Shown one piece after another: positions 34,090 to 43,134 of a stretch of DNA of 64,000 nt (position 1 is its first letter; the number at the start of each line of letters is the position of its first letter). Where the stretch lies: assembly GCF_037078405.1 (NCBI RefSeq), contig NZ_JAYMGZ010000001.1, positions 310,001-374,000 of the forward strand, written 5' to 3'. A model generated the notes under the pieces. That model saw only the letters and a list, made by a program, of their open reading frames with translations, was not told the origin of the DNA and made no database searches. Source of the stretch: Haloarcula sp. DT43 (lineage in GTDB: Archaea; Halobacteriota; Halobacteria; Halobacteriales; Haloarculaceae). A program made the translations under genes and the position numbers.

Positions 34090-35259
34090 TCACTCGCCGA
34101 CGGGACAGCCGATTGACTGGCCCACTGCGACCAGTCGGTCCGTCGAGACGCCCTCGCCACGGACCGTGTACCGGTAGCGCTCACAGCTCCAGGAGACCGA
34201 CGGCGTCAGGTCGCGGCTGACCTGTGCCGGCCGCCCGTCGATTGTCACGCCGGCGTTTCCCTCCGCCCCGGCGGCCGGCCGGTCGTACTTGGCGACGGTG
34301 AGCAGACTCGTCCGGTTCGCGTAGCGGAGGCCCACCCCGCGAATCTGGCCCTCCGTCCGGGTCGCGGCCTGCAGTTCGTAGCTTGGCGGGATGTCGGGGT
34401 CTGGGACCCGCATCTCCGCCGCGGCTTCGAGGGCGCTGACCGACTCGTAGGTCAGGGTCTCGGGCGTCTCCGGGACGGTGACAGTCGTCCCGGCCGGGAA
34501 CTCGGGAGTGAACGCGTCCGCCGACACGCCGGTGTCGTAGCTGACGTTCGTGTACGTCGTCGTCACGACCGTCCGCTCGCCGCCCGCCGTCCAGGCGGTG
34601 CGCTTTTTGACCGGGAAGAACCGCTCCGTGTCGACCCAGAGCGTCTGCTCGTAGGCCGCGTCGGCTTCCGGCGCGAGGTGGACGACGTACGCGTCGCGCC
34701 CGTCGACGGACGCCGTGCCGCGGTAGCTGACGGTCATCGGCCCGGCGGGAGCGGCCGGCCGCGCCCCGGCGCGGGGTACGACCGGTAACGGCTCGACCGA
34801 CCGGGTTTCGGTCGCCGTGGCCATGTCGAGCGTGGCGAACAGGCGCTGGAGCCGCTCGCCCCGGTCGGCCTCGCTCCCGCTGAGCGAGAGACGCGTGGCG
34901 TTCGCGCGGTCCCGGTCGTACAGCCACAGCGTCGGCCCGTTCGACACCCGCAGGTCGTACCGCCGCGTGGTGGCGTCGACGAGTTCCAGCCGCTTCTTCG
35001 GGGTCCCCGGCTGGAGCGTGGCGTCGTAGGTCGTCCGGCTCGCGACCGTCCCGTTCCGGGTAATCGTCGTCGTCTGGGTCGCGCTGACGCCGTCTATCGC
35101 CGCGTAGCGTTGCGTCACGTCCGCGTCGACCTGTAGCTGGTCGGCGGTCCCGGTGCTCGTGAACACGAGCGACCACGTCGCAACGGCCAGCACGCCGACG
35201 ACGACCACCGTCGCAACGGTGAGGACGAGTCGTTCCGATGTGAGGTGTCGAGTGACCAT
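34090..35259 (-). CDS. membrane-anchored LolA-like/DUF4367-like protein
   Basis: A 389-residue protein with one N-terminal membrane segment (about residues 10-34, VLTVATVVVVGVLAVATWSLVF) and an outside domain. The middle, with YDATLQPGTPKKRLEL, GPTLWLYDRDRANATRLSL and YEQTLWVDTERFFPVKKRTAW, resembles the LolA/LppX beta-sheet fold; the C-terminus resembles DUF4367. There is no outer membrane, so lipid or lipoprotein handling at the surface is only a guess. It is the last gene of a minus-strand run after the ABC exporter, 85 bases downstream, and may share a transcript. Confidence 0.72.
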   Translation of the reverse strand: MVTRHLTSERLVLTVATVVVVGVLAVATWSLVFTSTGTADQLQVDADVTQRYAAIDGVSATQTTTITRNGTVASRTTYDATLQPGTPKKRLELVDATTRRYDLRVSNGPTLWLYDRDRANATRLSLSGSEADRGERLQRLFATLDMATATETRSVEPLPVVPRAGARPAAPAGPMTVSYRGTASVDGRDAYVVHLAPEADAAYEQTLWVDTERFFPVKKRTAWTAGGERTVVTTTYTNVSYDTGVSADAFTPEFPAGTTVTVPETPETLTYESVSALEAAAEMRVPDPDIPPSYELQAATRTEGQIRGVGLRYANRTSLLTVAKYDRPAAGAEGNAGVTIDGRPAQVSRDLTPSVSWSCERYRYTVRGEGVSTDRLVAVGQSIGCPVGE

Positions 35260-35344
35260 GTCTTGGGGGTACAGGGCGGCGCTGCGTGCGCTCCGAGCGG
35301 TTACCTATCACATAACCGGGACTGCAAGTAAAACCTCCTGTCCG

Positions 35345-36178
35345 TCAGTAGTCTCCGAGCACGCCGAGGCGTCTGGCCCGCCGGGTCGCGGACTGGAACA
35401 CGACGTACCCGAACAGGACGTACCCGACCGCGACGCCGACGAGCAGCGCCAGGTCGACGGCGGAGAACTGCCAGAGCCGAGTCCCGTCGACCATGGCCCG
35501 CTGTAACAGCGCGCTCCCGTGGGCGAGCGGGAGGACCCGCGTCCAGCCGAGCTCGAACACGGGCGCGGAGATGAGAACGATGAACCCGAACTGGAGCAGA
35601 TTGAGCCAGTTCCCGATGCGCTTGTACAGCACCGCGACCCCGCCGGCGGCGAACCCCAGCCCGAGCACCGACGCGATGGTCAGCGACGCGACGACGACGA
35701 CGGTGAGGACGTTCAACTGGAGGCTCGTCCCGGTAATCGCCAGCATCACCGCCAGCACCACCGTCGAGGTGATGAACGTCCGCACGACCTTGGCGACGCC
35801 CTTGCAGAACGCCACCGGCGCGAAGCCAAACGGCGTCATAACGTGCCGTTCCAGGGTCCCCCACTGGGCCTCGCTGCCGATGTCGCTCGAAATCGACTGG
35901 TAGGCACCGACCGAGAGCGACCACAGGAAGTAGCCGACGATGATGCCCTCGATGGAGTCGGTTATCGCCCGCCCGGCGAGCATCCGGCCGCCGTAGAACA
36001 GCAGGCCGAAGAAGAACACCGAGATGACGATGCCCCCGACGGCGTTGGCCGGGTAGCGGACGAAGATGAGGTACTCGCGGTACAGCACCGCCCGCGCGAG
36101 GTCGAGATACCCCGCCCGCATGGCGTCGTCAGCGCCCGTGTCAGCGCTCGTGGTCGACGGGCCGTCCGGCCCTCTCAT
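35345..36178 (-). CDS. ABC-2 type exporter permease
   Basis: A 277-residue integral membrane subunit with six hydrophobic helices (around 45-65, 80-105, 130-160, 165-190, 200-220, 245-270). LYREYLIFVRYPANAVGGIVISVFFFGLLFY and the elbow GSEAQWGTLERHVMTPFGFAPVAFCKG are typical of ABC-2 permeases. Its ATG overlaps the stop of the ATP-binding gene (36175-36178), so the two are translationally coupled and form one exporter, probably for drugs, lipids or polysaccharide; the substrate is not deducible. Confidence 0.9.
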   Translation of the reverse strand: MRGPDGPSTTSADTGADDAMRAGYLDLARAVLYREYLIFVRYPANAVGGIVISVFFFGLLFYGGRMLAGRAITDSIEGIIVGYFLWSLSVGAYQSISSDIGSEAQWGTLERHVMTPFGFAPVAFCKGVAKVVRTFITSTVVLAVMLAITGTSLQLNVLTVVVVASLTIASVLGLGFAAGGVAVLYKRIGNWLNLLQFGFIVLISAPVFELGWTRVLPLAHGSALLQRAMVDGTRLWQFSAVDLALLVGVAVGYVLFGYVVFQSATRRARRLGVLGDY

Positions 36179-37191
36179 CGTCTCTGCCCCGTGATTTCGA
36201 CGAACACGTCTTCGAGGTCCGGTTCGACGGTGCCGACGCCGGTCAGCGTCACGCCGCGGTCCCGACACAGGTCCAGCAGGCGGTAGAACCCGTCGCTGTC
36301 GGTCGCCACCTCGACGCGCCGGCCACGCTCGACGCTCGCCACGTCGACCACCTCGAAGCGCTCCCGGATAGTCCCCAGCAGGGCGTCGGTGATGTCGGGG
36401 CTGGTGACGGCGAAGGCGGTCGCGGTGAACTGGTCGAGGACGGCCGAGACGCTGTCGTCGGCGATGATATGTCCCTCGTTCATGATGATGACGCGGTCAC
36501 AGACGTCCTCGATGACGTCCATGTCGTGGCTGCTGACCACCGCCGTGAGGTCGCGCTCGTCGACGACCCGCCGAAGTTCCCGCCGCAGCGTCAGCGAACT
36601 CTCCACGTCCAGCCCCAGCGTCGGCTCGTCGAGGAACACCAGGTCCGACTCGCTTGCCAGCACGCTCGCCAGCGACACCTTCTGTTTCATCCCCCGGGAG
36701 AGGTCCCGGACCGGCTCGTCGGCCTTCTCCGAGAGGTCAAGCTTCGCCAGCAGCCGCTCGTGGCGGTCGGCGACGGCGTCGGGTTTGACGCCCTTGATAG
36801 TCGAGAAGTAGCGGAGGTTCTCCCGCACGGTCAGCCGCCAGTAGTCGTTTCGCGCCCCTTCGAGCATCCCGTCGACGTGGCGGTAGGCCGCCCGCGGGTG
36901 CTCGCTCATGTCGATGCCCTGTACGCGAACCCGGCCGGAGTCGGGCAACACGAGCCCGAGAATCGACTTTATCGTCGTCGTCTTGCCCGCACCGTTGGGG
37001 CCGAGCAGCCCGACGACCGTCCCCTGCTCGATGCGAAACGACACGTCGTCGACGGCCGTCACCGCGTCCGCACCGCTGCCGAACTGCTTCGACAGCCCCT
37101 CGACGGCGAGTGCGGGGGGCGGACCGTCCCCCGTCGAAGCCGACTGCTCGGCGGACCGCGAGCCCGACTGGTGGGGCCGCTGGGATGCCAT
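36175..37191 (-). CDS. ABC exporter ATP-binding protein
   Basis: A 338-residue ATPase subunit. The nucleotide-binding domain has LLGPNGAGKTTTIK (Walker A), a Q-loop region (HVDGMLEGARND, with Glu in place of the usual Gln), LSRGMKQKVSLASVL (signature), LVFLDEPTLGLD (Walker B) and VSSHDMDVIEDV (H-loop). A C-terminal extension of about 80 residues (FEVVDVASVERGRRVEV and following) is of the DrrA/CcmA type. The first 30 residues are low-complexity. ATG 37191 is chosen over an upstream start at 37230. Confidence 0.93.
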   Translation of the reverse strand: MASQRPHQSGSRSAEQSASTGDGPPPALAVEGLSKQFGSGADAVTAVDDVSFRIEQGTVVGLLGPNGAGKTTTIKSILGLVLPDSGRVRVQGIDMSEHPRAAYRHVDGMLEGARNDYWRLTVRENLRYFSTIKGVKPDAVADRHERLLAKLDLSEKADEPVRDLSRGMKQKVSLASVLASESDLVFLDEPTLGLDVESSLTLRRELRRVVDERDLTAVVSSHDMDVIEDVCDRVIIMNEGHIIADDSVSAVLDQFTATAFAVTSPDITDALLGTIRERFEVVDVASVERGRRVEVATDSDGFYRLLDLCRDRGVTLTGVGTVEPDLEDVFVEITGQRR

Positions 37192-37240
37192 TACCGACTG
37201 TGAGGGCTTCACAACCAAAAGGACAGTCACGCCTCGTCGC

Positions 37241-39181
37241 TCAGGCGGGGTCGAGACCGGTCACCTCGAACCGCGCGCCGCCGGCCTCGCTCTCGGTCGC
37301 CGTGACCGTCCAGCCGTGGACCTCGGCGACTCGCTGGACGATTTTGAGCCCGAACCCGGTCCCGTCCTCGCCGGTCGAGTATCCGCCTTCGAACACCTGC
37401 TCACGGTCCTCGGGCGCGATGCCCGGGCCGTCGTCGGCAACGTAGAACCCCTGACGGTCCGGGTCGTCGATGATGCCGACTCGCACCGTCGTCCGCGCCG
37501 GTCCGCGTTCGGCGGTGTCGCCCGGCGGCGTCCGGCCGCCTGTGGCCCCGTGTTCCACGCTGTTTCGCAGGAGGTTCGCCAACAGCCGTCGGAGCTTCGC
37601 CGCGTCGGCCCGCACCTCGCGGTCGGCCTTGACGACGAGCGTGGCGTCGTCGGCCGCGACGGTCTCCCAGCACTCCTCGACGATGTTCCCGAGCGCGACG
37701 GGTTCGGGGTCGGTCGTCGTCTCGCCGGCGCGCGCGAACGTCAGGAGGTCGTCTATCAGCGCCCGCATCCGGTCGTGGGCGCGCGCCACCTCGTCCAGCG
37801 AGTCGCTGTCGTGCTCCGCCCGGACCAGTTCCAGGTAGCCCTCCGCGACGGTCAGCGGGTTCCGGAGGTCGTGGCTGACGATACTGGTGAACTCGTCGAG
37901 GCGCTCGTTCTGCCGCTCCAGGCGCTGCTCGTAGGCCTTGCGCCGGGAGATGTCCCGCCCGATGCCGACCACGCCGGCTCTCTCCCCGTCGGCGTCGGTC
38001 AGCCGGACGCCGGTGAGTTCGTAGGGGACCAGCTCCCCGTCGGCGGTCCGGAGGTCGGCTTCGAGGCTCGTCCGTTCGTGGTGCAGCGCCTGGTCTATCG
38101 CCTCGTAAATCCGCTCGCGCTCCTCGTCGGGGAAGAACTCACAGACCTCCATGTCGGCGATTTCCTCGTCGCTGTACCCCGTCACCTCGGGGAAGCGGCT
38201 GTTCCACCGCCGGAGGCGCCCGTCCGCGTCGACGACGTAGAACAGGTCGTCGAGCGTGTCCAACGCCTGGTCGATGAACTCCCGCTCCTCGCGGAGCGTT
38301 CGCTCGCGGCCGAGGCGGTTGAGCGCCGCCGTCGCGTGCACCGAGAGCGTCCGTGCCAGCGTGACGTCCGTCTCGTCGAACGCGTCGGCGTCGCAGGACC
38401 CGACGAGGAGGACTCCGTGGTCACCGAGCGGGAGGAGGATTTCGCTCCGGATGTCCGTCTCCGGGTTGTGCCGGTCCGGGTTCGACGTGATGTCGTCGTG
38501 GACGCGCGTCTCGCCGGCCTCGAAGGCCTGCCACGCGAGGCTGTCCCCGGGTTCGAACACCGGCGGCGTCCCGATGAGTTCCTCGACCCGTTCGGTCCAG
38601 GCGGCCGGGGTCAGGCCGTCGTCGTCGGCGAGGTGGACCGCGTTGGCCGGCATGTTGAGGATGGTTCGGGCCGCGTCCACCGTGACCCGGGCGATGGCGT
38701 CCTCGGTCGTGGCCCGCATGAACGCCCTCGCCGTCGTGTGTAGCTCCTCGATGGCGCGCCCGCGCCGTGTGTCGCCGCTGTGGGCAGTCCCGTCGGCCGT
38801 CCGTTCGGCGGCGTCGACGACGCTGTGGGCGAGTCGTGCGTACGGTGCGGCCCCGCTGTCCGCCCGGAAGTACTCGGTGACGCCGGCGGAAATCGCGTCG
38901 CTGGCGGCCGCCTCGCTCCCCTCGCTGGTGAACAGGACGAACGGCAGGTCCGGCTCCCGCTTGCGGACCGCGTCGAGGAACTCGACGCCGGTCCGCTCTG
39001 GCAGGTCGTAGCCGGCGACGACGCAGTCGAACGGCTCCTCGTCGAGGCGTTCGAGGCCGTCGGCGACGGTCCGCTCGGTCTCGACCGTGATACCGCAGTG
39101 CTCCCGCTCGAGAGCGGTCGCCGCCGAATCGACGACAGACGGATCGTCGTCGACGTGGAGAACGCGGATACGGTCGGGCAT
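37241..39181 (-). CDS. hybrid sensor histidine kinase: degenerate receiver, GAF, PAS, HisKA, HATPase
   Basis: A 646-residue soluble kinase without membrane segments. Residues 1-125 form a receiver domain (VLHVDDDPSVVD), but the phosphoacceptor position in FDCVVAGYDLP is Gly57 and the usual C-terminal lysine is absent (EYFRADSG), so it cannot be phosphorylated normally. A GAF domain (about 140-295) and a PAS domain (about 300-420; FYVVDADGRLRRWNSRF) follow. The kinase core has FTSIVSHDLRNPLTVAEGY (H box), LLRNSVEHG (N box), VADDGPGI (G1) and GTGFGLKIV (G2). No response regulator lies next to it; signal unknown. Confidence 0.92.
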   Translation of the reverse strand: MPDRIRVLHVDDDPSVVDSAATALEREHCGITVETERTVADGLERLDEEPFDCVVAGYDLPERTGVEFLDAVRKREPDLPFVLFTSEGSEAAASDAISAGVTEYFRADSGAAPYARLAHSVVDAAERTADGTAHSGDTRRGRAIEELHTTARAFMRATTEDAIARVTVDAARTILNMPANAVHLADDDGLTPAAWTERVEELIGTPPVFEPGDSLAWQAFEAGETRVHDDITSNPDRHNPETDIRSEILLPLGDHGVLLVGSCDADAFDETDVTLARTLSVHATAALNRLGRERTLREEREFIDQALDTLDDLFYVVDADGRLRRWNSRFPEVTGYSDEEIADMEVCEFFPDEERERIYEAIDQALHHERTSLEADLRTADGELVPYELTGVRLTDADGERAGVVGIGRDISRRKAYEQRLERQNERLDEFTSIVSHDLRNPLTVAEGYLELVRAEHDSDSLDEVARAHDRMRALIDDLLTFARAGETTTDPEPVALGNIVEECWETVAADDATLVVKADREVRADAAKLRRLLANLLRNSVEHGATGGRTPPGDTAERGPARTTVRVGIIDDPDRQGFYVADDGPGIAPEDREQVFEGGYSTGEDGTGFGLKIVQRVAEVHGWTVTATESEAGGARFEVTGLDPA

Positions 39182-39250
39182 TGTGGTCTAGCAGTGACAA
39201 CTCCCGTATCCCTTTTGCGGCGCGAGTATCTTCAATGAGAATCGGGGCCG

Positions 39251-41986
39251 TTACTCGTCGTCCAGCTCGGCCTGCCACTCCTGGACTTTCGCCATCAGCT
39301 CGACCGGCGGCGTCTCGGTGACGTCCAGGCCCGTCAGCTCCGAGAGGACGGCTTCGGCCTCGGGGTCGAGCGACGCCGTGGGGTCGTCACCGCCGCTCCC
39401 GGTCCCGGGCGCGTGTTCGGGACTCCCGTCGGTCGCTACCGGCTCGCCGGTCCCGGCGTCTTCCGACGCGCCCTTGAACTGCCCCGAGTCCAGGTCGAAG
39501 ACGGCCTGTGTCGTCCCGCCGCCGGCCCCCTCGCTGCCCCGCACCTCGATGGCCTTGTCGTCGCGAAGGCGGTCCAGCACCTCCTGTGAGCGGGCGACGA
39601 CCGGCTCGGGGACGCCGGCGAGGTCGGCGACGTGGACGCCGTAGGAGCGGTCGGTCGGCCCCTCACGCACCGTCCGGAGGAAGGTCACATCGCCGTCCCC
39701 GTCCGCGGCGCGGGGCTCGCCGTCGACCGCGACGTGGACGTTCTCGACGGCCGGCAGCTCCTCGCCCAACGCGGTCAGCTCGTGGTAGTGGGTCGCAAAC
39801 AGCGTCTTCGACCGGACGGAGTTGACGATGTACTCCGTGGCCGCCCAGGCTATCGAGATGCCGTCGAAGGTGGCCGTCCCGCGACCCACCTCGTCAAGTA
39901 TCACGAGTGATTCTTCGGTCGCCGAGTGGAGGATGTTCGACAGCTCCTGCATCTCGACCATGAACGTCGAGCGCCCCTGTGCGAGTTCGTCCAGCGCGCC
40001 GACGCGGGTGAAGATGCCGTCGACCATCCCGACCGTCGCCGACCGCGCCGGCACGAAACTGCCCACCTGGGCGAGTAGCGTGATGAGCGCGGCCTGGCGC
40101 ATGTACGTGGACTTCCCGCTCATGTTCGGGCCGGTGACGATGAGGAACTGCCGGTCAGCGCCCATGTAGAGGTCGTTCGGGACGAACTCGGTGGTCTGTT
40201 CGACGACCGGGTGGCGGCCGGCCTCGATGGCGAGCTCGTCGCCCTCGACGACCGCCGGCCGGGTCCAGTCGTTCTCGACGGCGTGGACCGAAAGCGACGC
40301 GAACGCGTCCAGTTCCGCCAGCGCCCGGCCCACGTCTTGTAGCAGCGTCGCGCGCTCGGCCACTCGCTCGCGGAGTTCCTGAAAGCGCTCGTACTCCATG
40401 TCGTGGCGGCGCTCCTCCAAGCGCAGCACGTCCCGCTCCTTCTCGTCGAGTTCGGGCGTGGTGTAGCGCTTGGAGTTTTTCAGCGTCTTGACGTGCTGGT
40501 ACTCCTCGGGAACGGCGTCGGTCTCGCTCTTGCCGACCTGGATGTAGTAGCCGTCGGTCTTGTTCCGGTCGACCGAGAGGTGGGTGATGCCGGTCCGCTC
40601 CTTCTCGCGGTCCGGCAGCGTCTCCAGCCACTCCAGGGCGGCCTCGTGCTCGTCGATGACCTCGTCGAGGTCGGCGTCGTACCCTCGCTCGAACAGGCCG
40701 CCCTGGCGCACCGTCCCCGGCGGGTCCGCGACCAACGCGCCGTCCAGCTCCGCGGCCAGCGCGTCGGCCGCCTCGCGGTCAGCGCCGTCGAGAGCGTCGG
40801 CAAGCGGCGACTCGGCCAGCCGCTCGGTCTCGGCGACGGTGTCTGCGACCCGGCCCAGCAGCGCCAGCGTCTCCTGGACCGCCCGCAGGTCCCGCGCGTC
40901 GGCGCTCCCGGAGGTGGCCCGGGCGGCCAGCCGTTCGAGGTCGTAGGCGTCCGCCAGCGTCTCCCGAATCCGCTCGCGGGCCATCGCCGCCTCCGACAGC
41001 GCCGCCACGCAGGACTGCCGCCGCCGGAGTTCGGCCCGGTTGCGCCGGGGTCGCTGGAGCCACTGCCGGAGCAGTCGCCCGCCGGCGGCCGTGACGGTGT
41101 GGTCGATGGTGTCGAACAGCGACCCCGAACTGTCGCCCTGCATCGTCTCGGTGAGTTCGAGGTTGCGCTGGGTCGTCGCGTCGAGATCGACGTGGTCGCG
41201 CTCGCCGTACGCCTGCAGGCGCGTGACCGCCGCCAGCGTGCCGACGCCGGTGTCCTCAACGTAGGACAGCACCGCGCCCGCGGCCCGCACCGCGGCGTCC
41301 TGCTCGCCGATGCCGACGCTGTCGACCGTCTCGCTCCCGAACTGCTCGCGGACGGTGTGGCTCGCCCGCCCCGGCTCGAACGACGCCGAATCGTGCAGGG
41401 TCAGCGCCGCGTCCGTCCGCTCGCGCAGGCGGTCGAGGAACGCGTCGTCGTTGCGCAACTCCGGTCCGGGGAGGATTTCGGCCGGCGCGAACGTGTACAA
41501 CTCCGTCAGCGCCTCGCCCGCGTCGGCGTCGTCCAGTTGCGTGACCTGGAACTGGCCGGTGGTCACGTCCGTCGCGGCGATGCCGTAGGTGTCACCGCCG
41601 TCCCGGCCGGCCTCTCGAACCACTGCGGCGAGGTACTGCGCCGACTCGTCGCCGGTCTCTAGGTGTGTCCCGGGTGTGACGACCCGCGTTATCTCCCGGG
41701 CGTGGCCGCTCTCGGTCTCGTGCTGGTCGGCGACGGCGACCCGGTAGCCCCGCTCGACTAGCGCGGAGACGTACGGCGTCAGGTCGTCGACCGGCACCCC
41801 CGCCATCGGGTACGACGAGCCGTGGGAGGACTTCTGGCTCACCTTCAGGTCGAGCTCGTCGGCGACGATTTCGGCGTCCTCGGCGAAGAACTCGTAGAAG
41901 TCGCCACACTGCATCGCCAGCAGGTCCGCGTCGGTCCCCTCCTTGAGCGAGAGAAACTCCCCGACGATTCCCGTCGCCTCTGTCAT
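39251..41986 (-). CDS. mutS: DNA mismatch repair protein MutS
   Basis: Recognises mismatches and small loops and starts repair with MutL. The 911-residue protein is of the MutS1 type: domain I has DLLAMQCGDFYEFFAEDAE with the F-x-E wedge motif, then the connector and lever regions, and an ATPase with VTGPNMSGKSTYMRQAAL (Walker A), LVILDEVGRGTATFDG (Walker B) and FATHYHELTALGEE. The ATG at 41986 (MTEATGIVGEFL) is used; a longer upstream extension would overlap the divergent small gene. The C-terminal tail is acidic. It is followed 69 bases later by the histidine kinase gene. Confidence 0.97.
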   Translation of the reverse strand: MTEATGIVGEFLSLKEGTDADLLAMQCGDFYEFFAEDAEIVADELDLKVSQKSSHGSSYPMAGVPVDDLTPYVSALVERGYRVAVADQHETESGHAREITRVVTPGTHLETGDESAQYLAAVVREAGRDGGDTYGIAATDVTTGQFQVTQLDDADAGEALTELYTFAPAEILPGPELRNDDAFLDRLRERTDAALTLHDSASFEPGRASHTVREQFGSETVDSVGIGEQDAAVRAAGAVLSYVEDTGVGTLAAVTRLQAYGERDHVDLDATTQRNLELTETMQGDSSGSLFDTIDHTVTAAGGRLLRQWLQRPRRNRAELRRRQSCVAALSEAAMARERIRETLADAYDLERLAARATSGSADARDLRAVQETLALLGRVADTVAETERLAESPLADALDGADREAADALAAELDGALVADPPGTVRQGGLFERGYDADLDEVIDEHEAALEWLETLPDREKERTGITHLSVDRNKTDGYYIQVGKSETDAVPEEYQHVKTLKNSKRYTTPELDEKERDVLRLEERRHDMEYERFQELRERVAERATLLQDVGRALAELDAFASLSVHAVENDWTRPAVVEGDELAIEAGRHPVVEQTTEFVPNDLYMGADRQFLIVTGPNMSGKSTYMRQAALITLLAQVGSFVPARSATVGMVDGIFTRVGALDELAQGRSTFMVEMQELSNILHSATEESLVILDEVGRGTATFDGISIAWAATEYIVNSVRSKTLFATHYHELTALGEELPAVENVHVAVDGEPRAADGDGDVTFLRTVREGPTDRSYGVHVADLAGVPEPVVARSQEVLDRLRDDKAIEVRGSEGAGGGTTQAVFDLDSGQFKGASEDAGTGEPVATDGSPEHAPGTGSGGDDPTASLDPEAEAVLSELTGLDVTETPPVELMAKVQEWQAELDDE

Positions 41987-42091
41987 ACACGTCCGTGCGA
42001 CCGTCCGCGGCGTAAGGATTGCGGGTCGGGACAGTGCGGTCGCGGCCGCCGGCGGGAGCCAGTGAAGGGGCTGGAGGCCGTGGGACCGAGT

Positions 42092-42484
42092 ATGAACGCG
42101 ACCGAGACAATCGAGGCCTACTACGCGGCGCTCCGGGCCGGCGACCCGCTCGGCCCCTTCTTCGCCGCTGACGGCGACCGCGAGGTCGTCAAGTTCGGCA
42201 TCTCCGAGCGGCTGGTCGGGACCGAGGCCGTCCGCGCGGGCCTGCGGGGACAGACCGAGACGACGACGGACTGGACCGTCGAGAGCCGCGCGCTCCGGGT
42301 GACAGAGCGCGAGGGCTACGCGTGGTTCAGCGACGACGTGCGACTGTGCTGGACCGACGCCGAGGGTGGGGACCGTCACGAGTACGACACGCGCTGGAGC
42401 GGGACGCTCGAAGCCACCGGCCGGGAGCGGCCGTGGCAGTTCGTCGGCATGCACGTCAGCACCGCCGACGACCTGCGCGGGTGA
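42092..42484 (+). CDS. SnoaL/NTF2-like protein
   Basis: A 130-residue cone-shaped alpha+beta protein. The N-terminal helix ATETIEAYYAALRAGDPLGPFFAADGD and the later strands (TTTDWTVESRALRVTEREGYAWFSDDVRLCW, WQFVGMHVSTADD) match the NTF2/SnoaL superfamily, often described as ketosteroid-isomerase-like. The fold hosts cyclases, isomerases and pure binding proteins, and no catalytic set is recognisable. It lies divergent from mutS, 105 bases apart, and convergent with the methyltransferase gene, one base apart. Confidence 0.8.
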   Translation: MNATETIEAYYAALRAGDPLGPFFAADGDREVVKFGISERLVGTEAVRAGLRGQTETTTDWTVESRALRVTEREGYAWFSDDVRLCWTDAEGGDRHEYDTRWSGTLEATGRERPWQFVGMHVSTADDLRG

Positions 42485-42485
42485 C

Positions 42486-43088
42486 TCAGTCCGCGGCGAG
42501 CGTGGCGAAGACGAACTCGCTGTCGCTCCCCAGCGGGTCCGTCGCAGTGACCGTCTCCGTCCCGGTGAAGCCGGCGTCGGCCAGCTGGTCGAGGGTCGCC
42601 CGCCGGCCAGGGGCCGAGAAGAACATCGACCCGCCCATCCAGCCCCGCCGGACGGTCTCGAACCGCCCGCTCGGGAGCGTCATCAACACGGTGCCGCCCG
42701 GCCGGAGCACGCGGGCGAACTCCCGGTATACGGCCGGGTGCTGGTCCCGTGGGACGTGGAAGACGGCGTGGTAGGCCGTGACCGCGTCGACGCTGTCGGT
42801 CGCGAGTGGCAGTGCCGTCATGTCCCCCTGCACGAGCCGGCTCTCGGGCACCGTCTCGGCGGCGAGGGCGAGCCCGACGCGCGAGAAGTCGAGGCCGACG
42901 CTGCCCGGCGGGAGGTTCGCCAGAGTCCGCGCGCCGTCGCCACAGCCCACGTCGAGGACTGTCGGCGCGTCGGGAAGCCGTTCGAGCAGATCGTCGAGCA
43001 GGGCGGCGTCCGACCCGGAAGGGTCACGCCGCTCGGCGTAGGCCTCGGAGACGCTGTCCCACGCCCGACGCACCTCGTTGCGGTCCAT
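42486..43088 (-). CDS. class I SAM-dependent methyltransferase
   Basis: A 200-residue enzyme with a seven-strand Rossmann methyltransferase fold. Motif I reads TVLDVGCGDGARTL near residue 45, motif II is VGLDFSRVGLALA, motif III includes LVQGDMTALPLATDSVDAVTAYHAVFHV, and motif IV VLRPGGTVLMTLPSG. The pattern fits Methyltransf_11/UbiE-like small-molecule enzymes. The acceptor substrate cannot be inferred. It lies just upstream of hisA on the same strand (47-base gap), possibly co-transcribed. Confidence 0.9.
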   Translation of the reverse strand: MDRNEVRRAWDSVSEAYAERRDPSGSDAALLDDLLERLPDAPTVLDVGCGDGARTLANLPPGSVGLDFSRVGLALAAETVPESRLVQGDMTALPLATDSVDAVTAYHAVFHVPRDQHPAVYREFARVLRPGGTVLMTLPSGRFETVRRGWMGGSMFFSAPGRRATLDQLADAGFTGTETVTATDPLGSDSEFVFATLAAD

Positions 43089-43134
43089 ACCTCTTGTGAG
43101 TGCGCCACACAGTTATGCGTTCAGCCACCCCGAC

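Noticed and set aside
33740-34093. 117-residue minus-strand frame across the structured region
   Set aside because: Pro/Arg/Ala-rich and not acidic, unlike haloarchaeal proteins, and it overlaps the start of a well-supported regulator gene.
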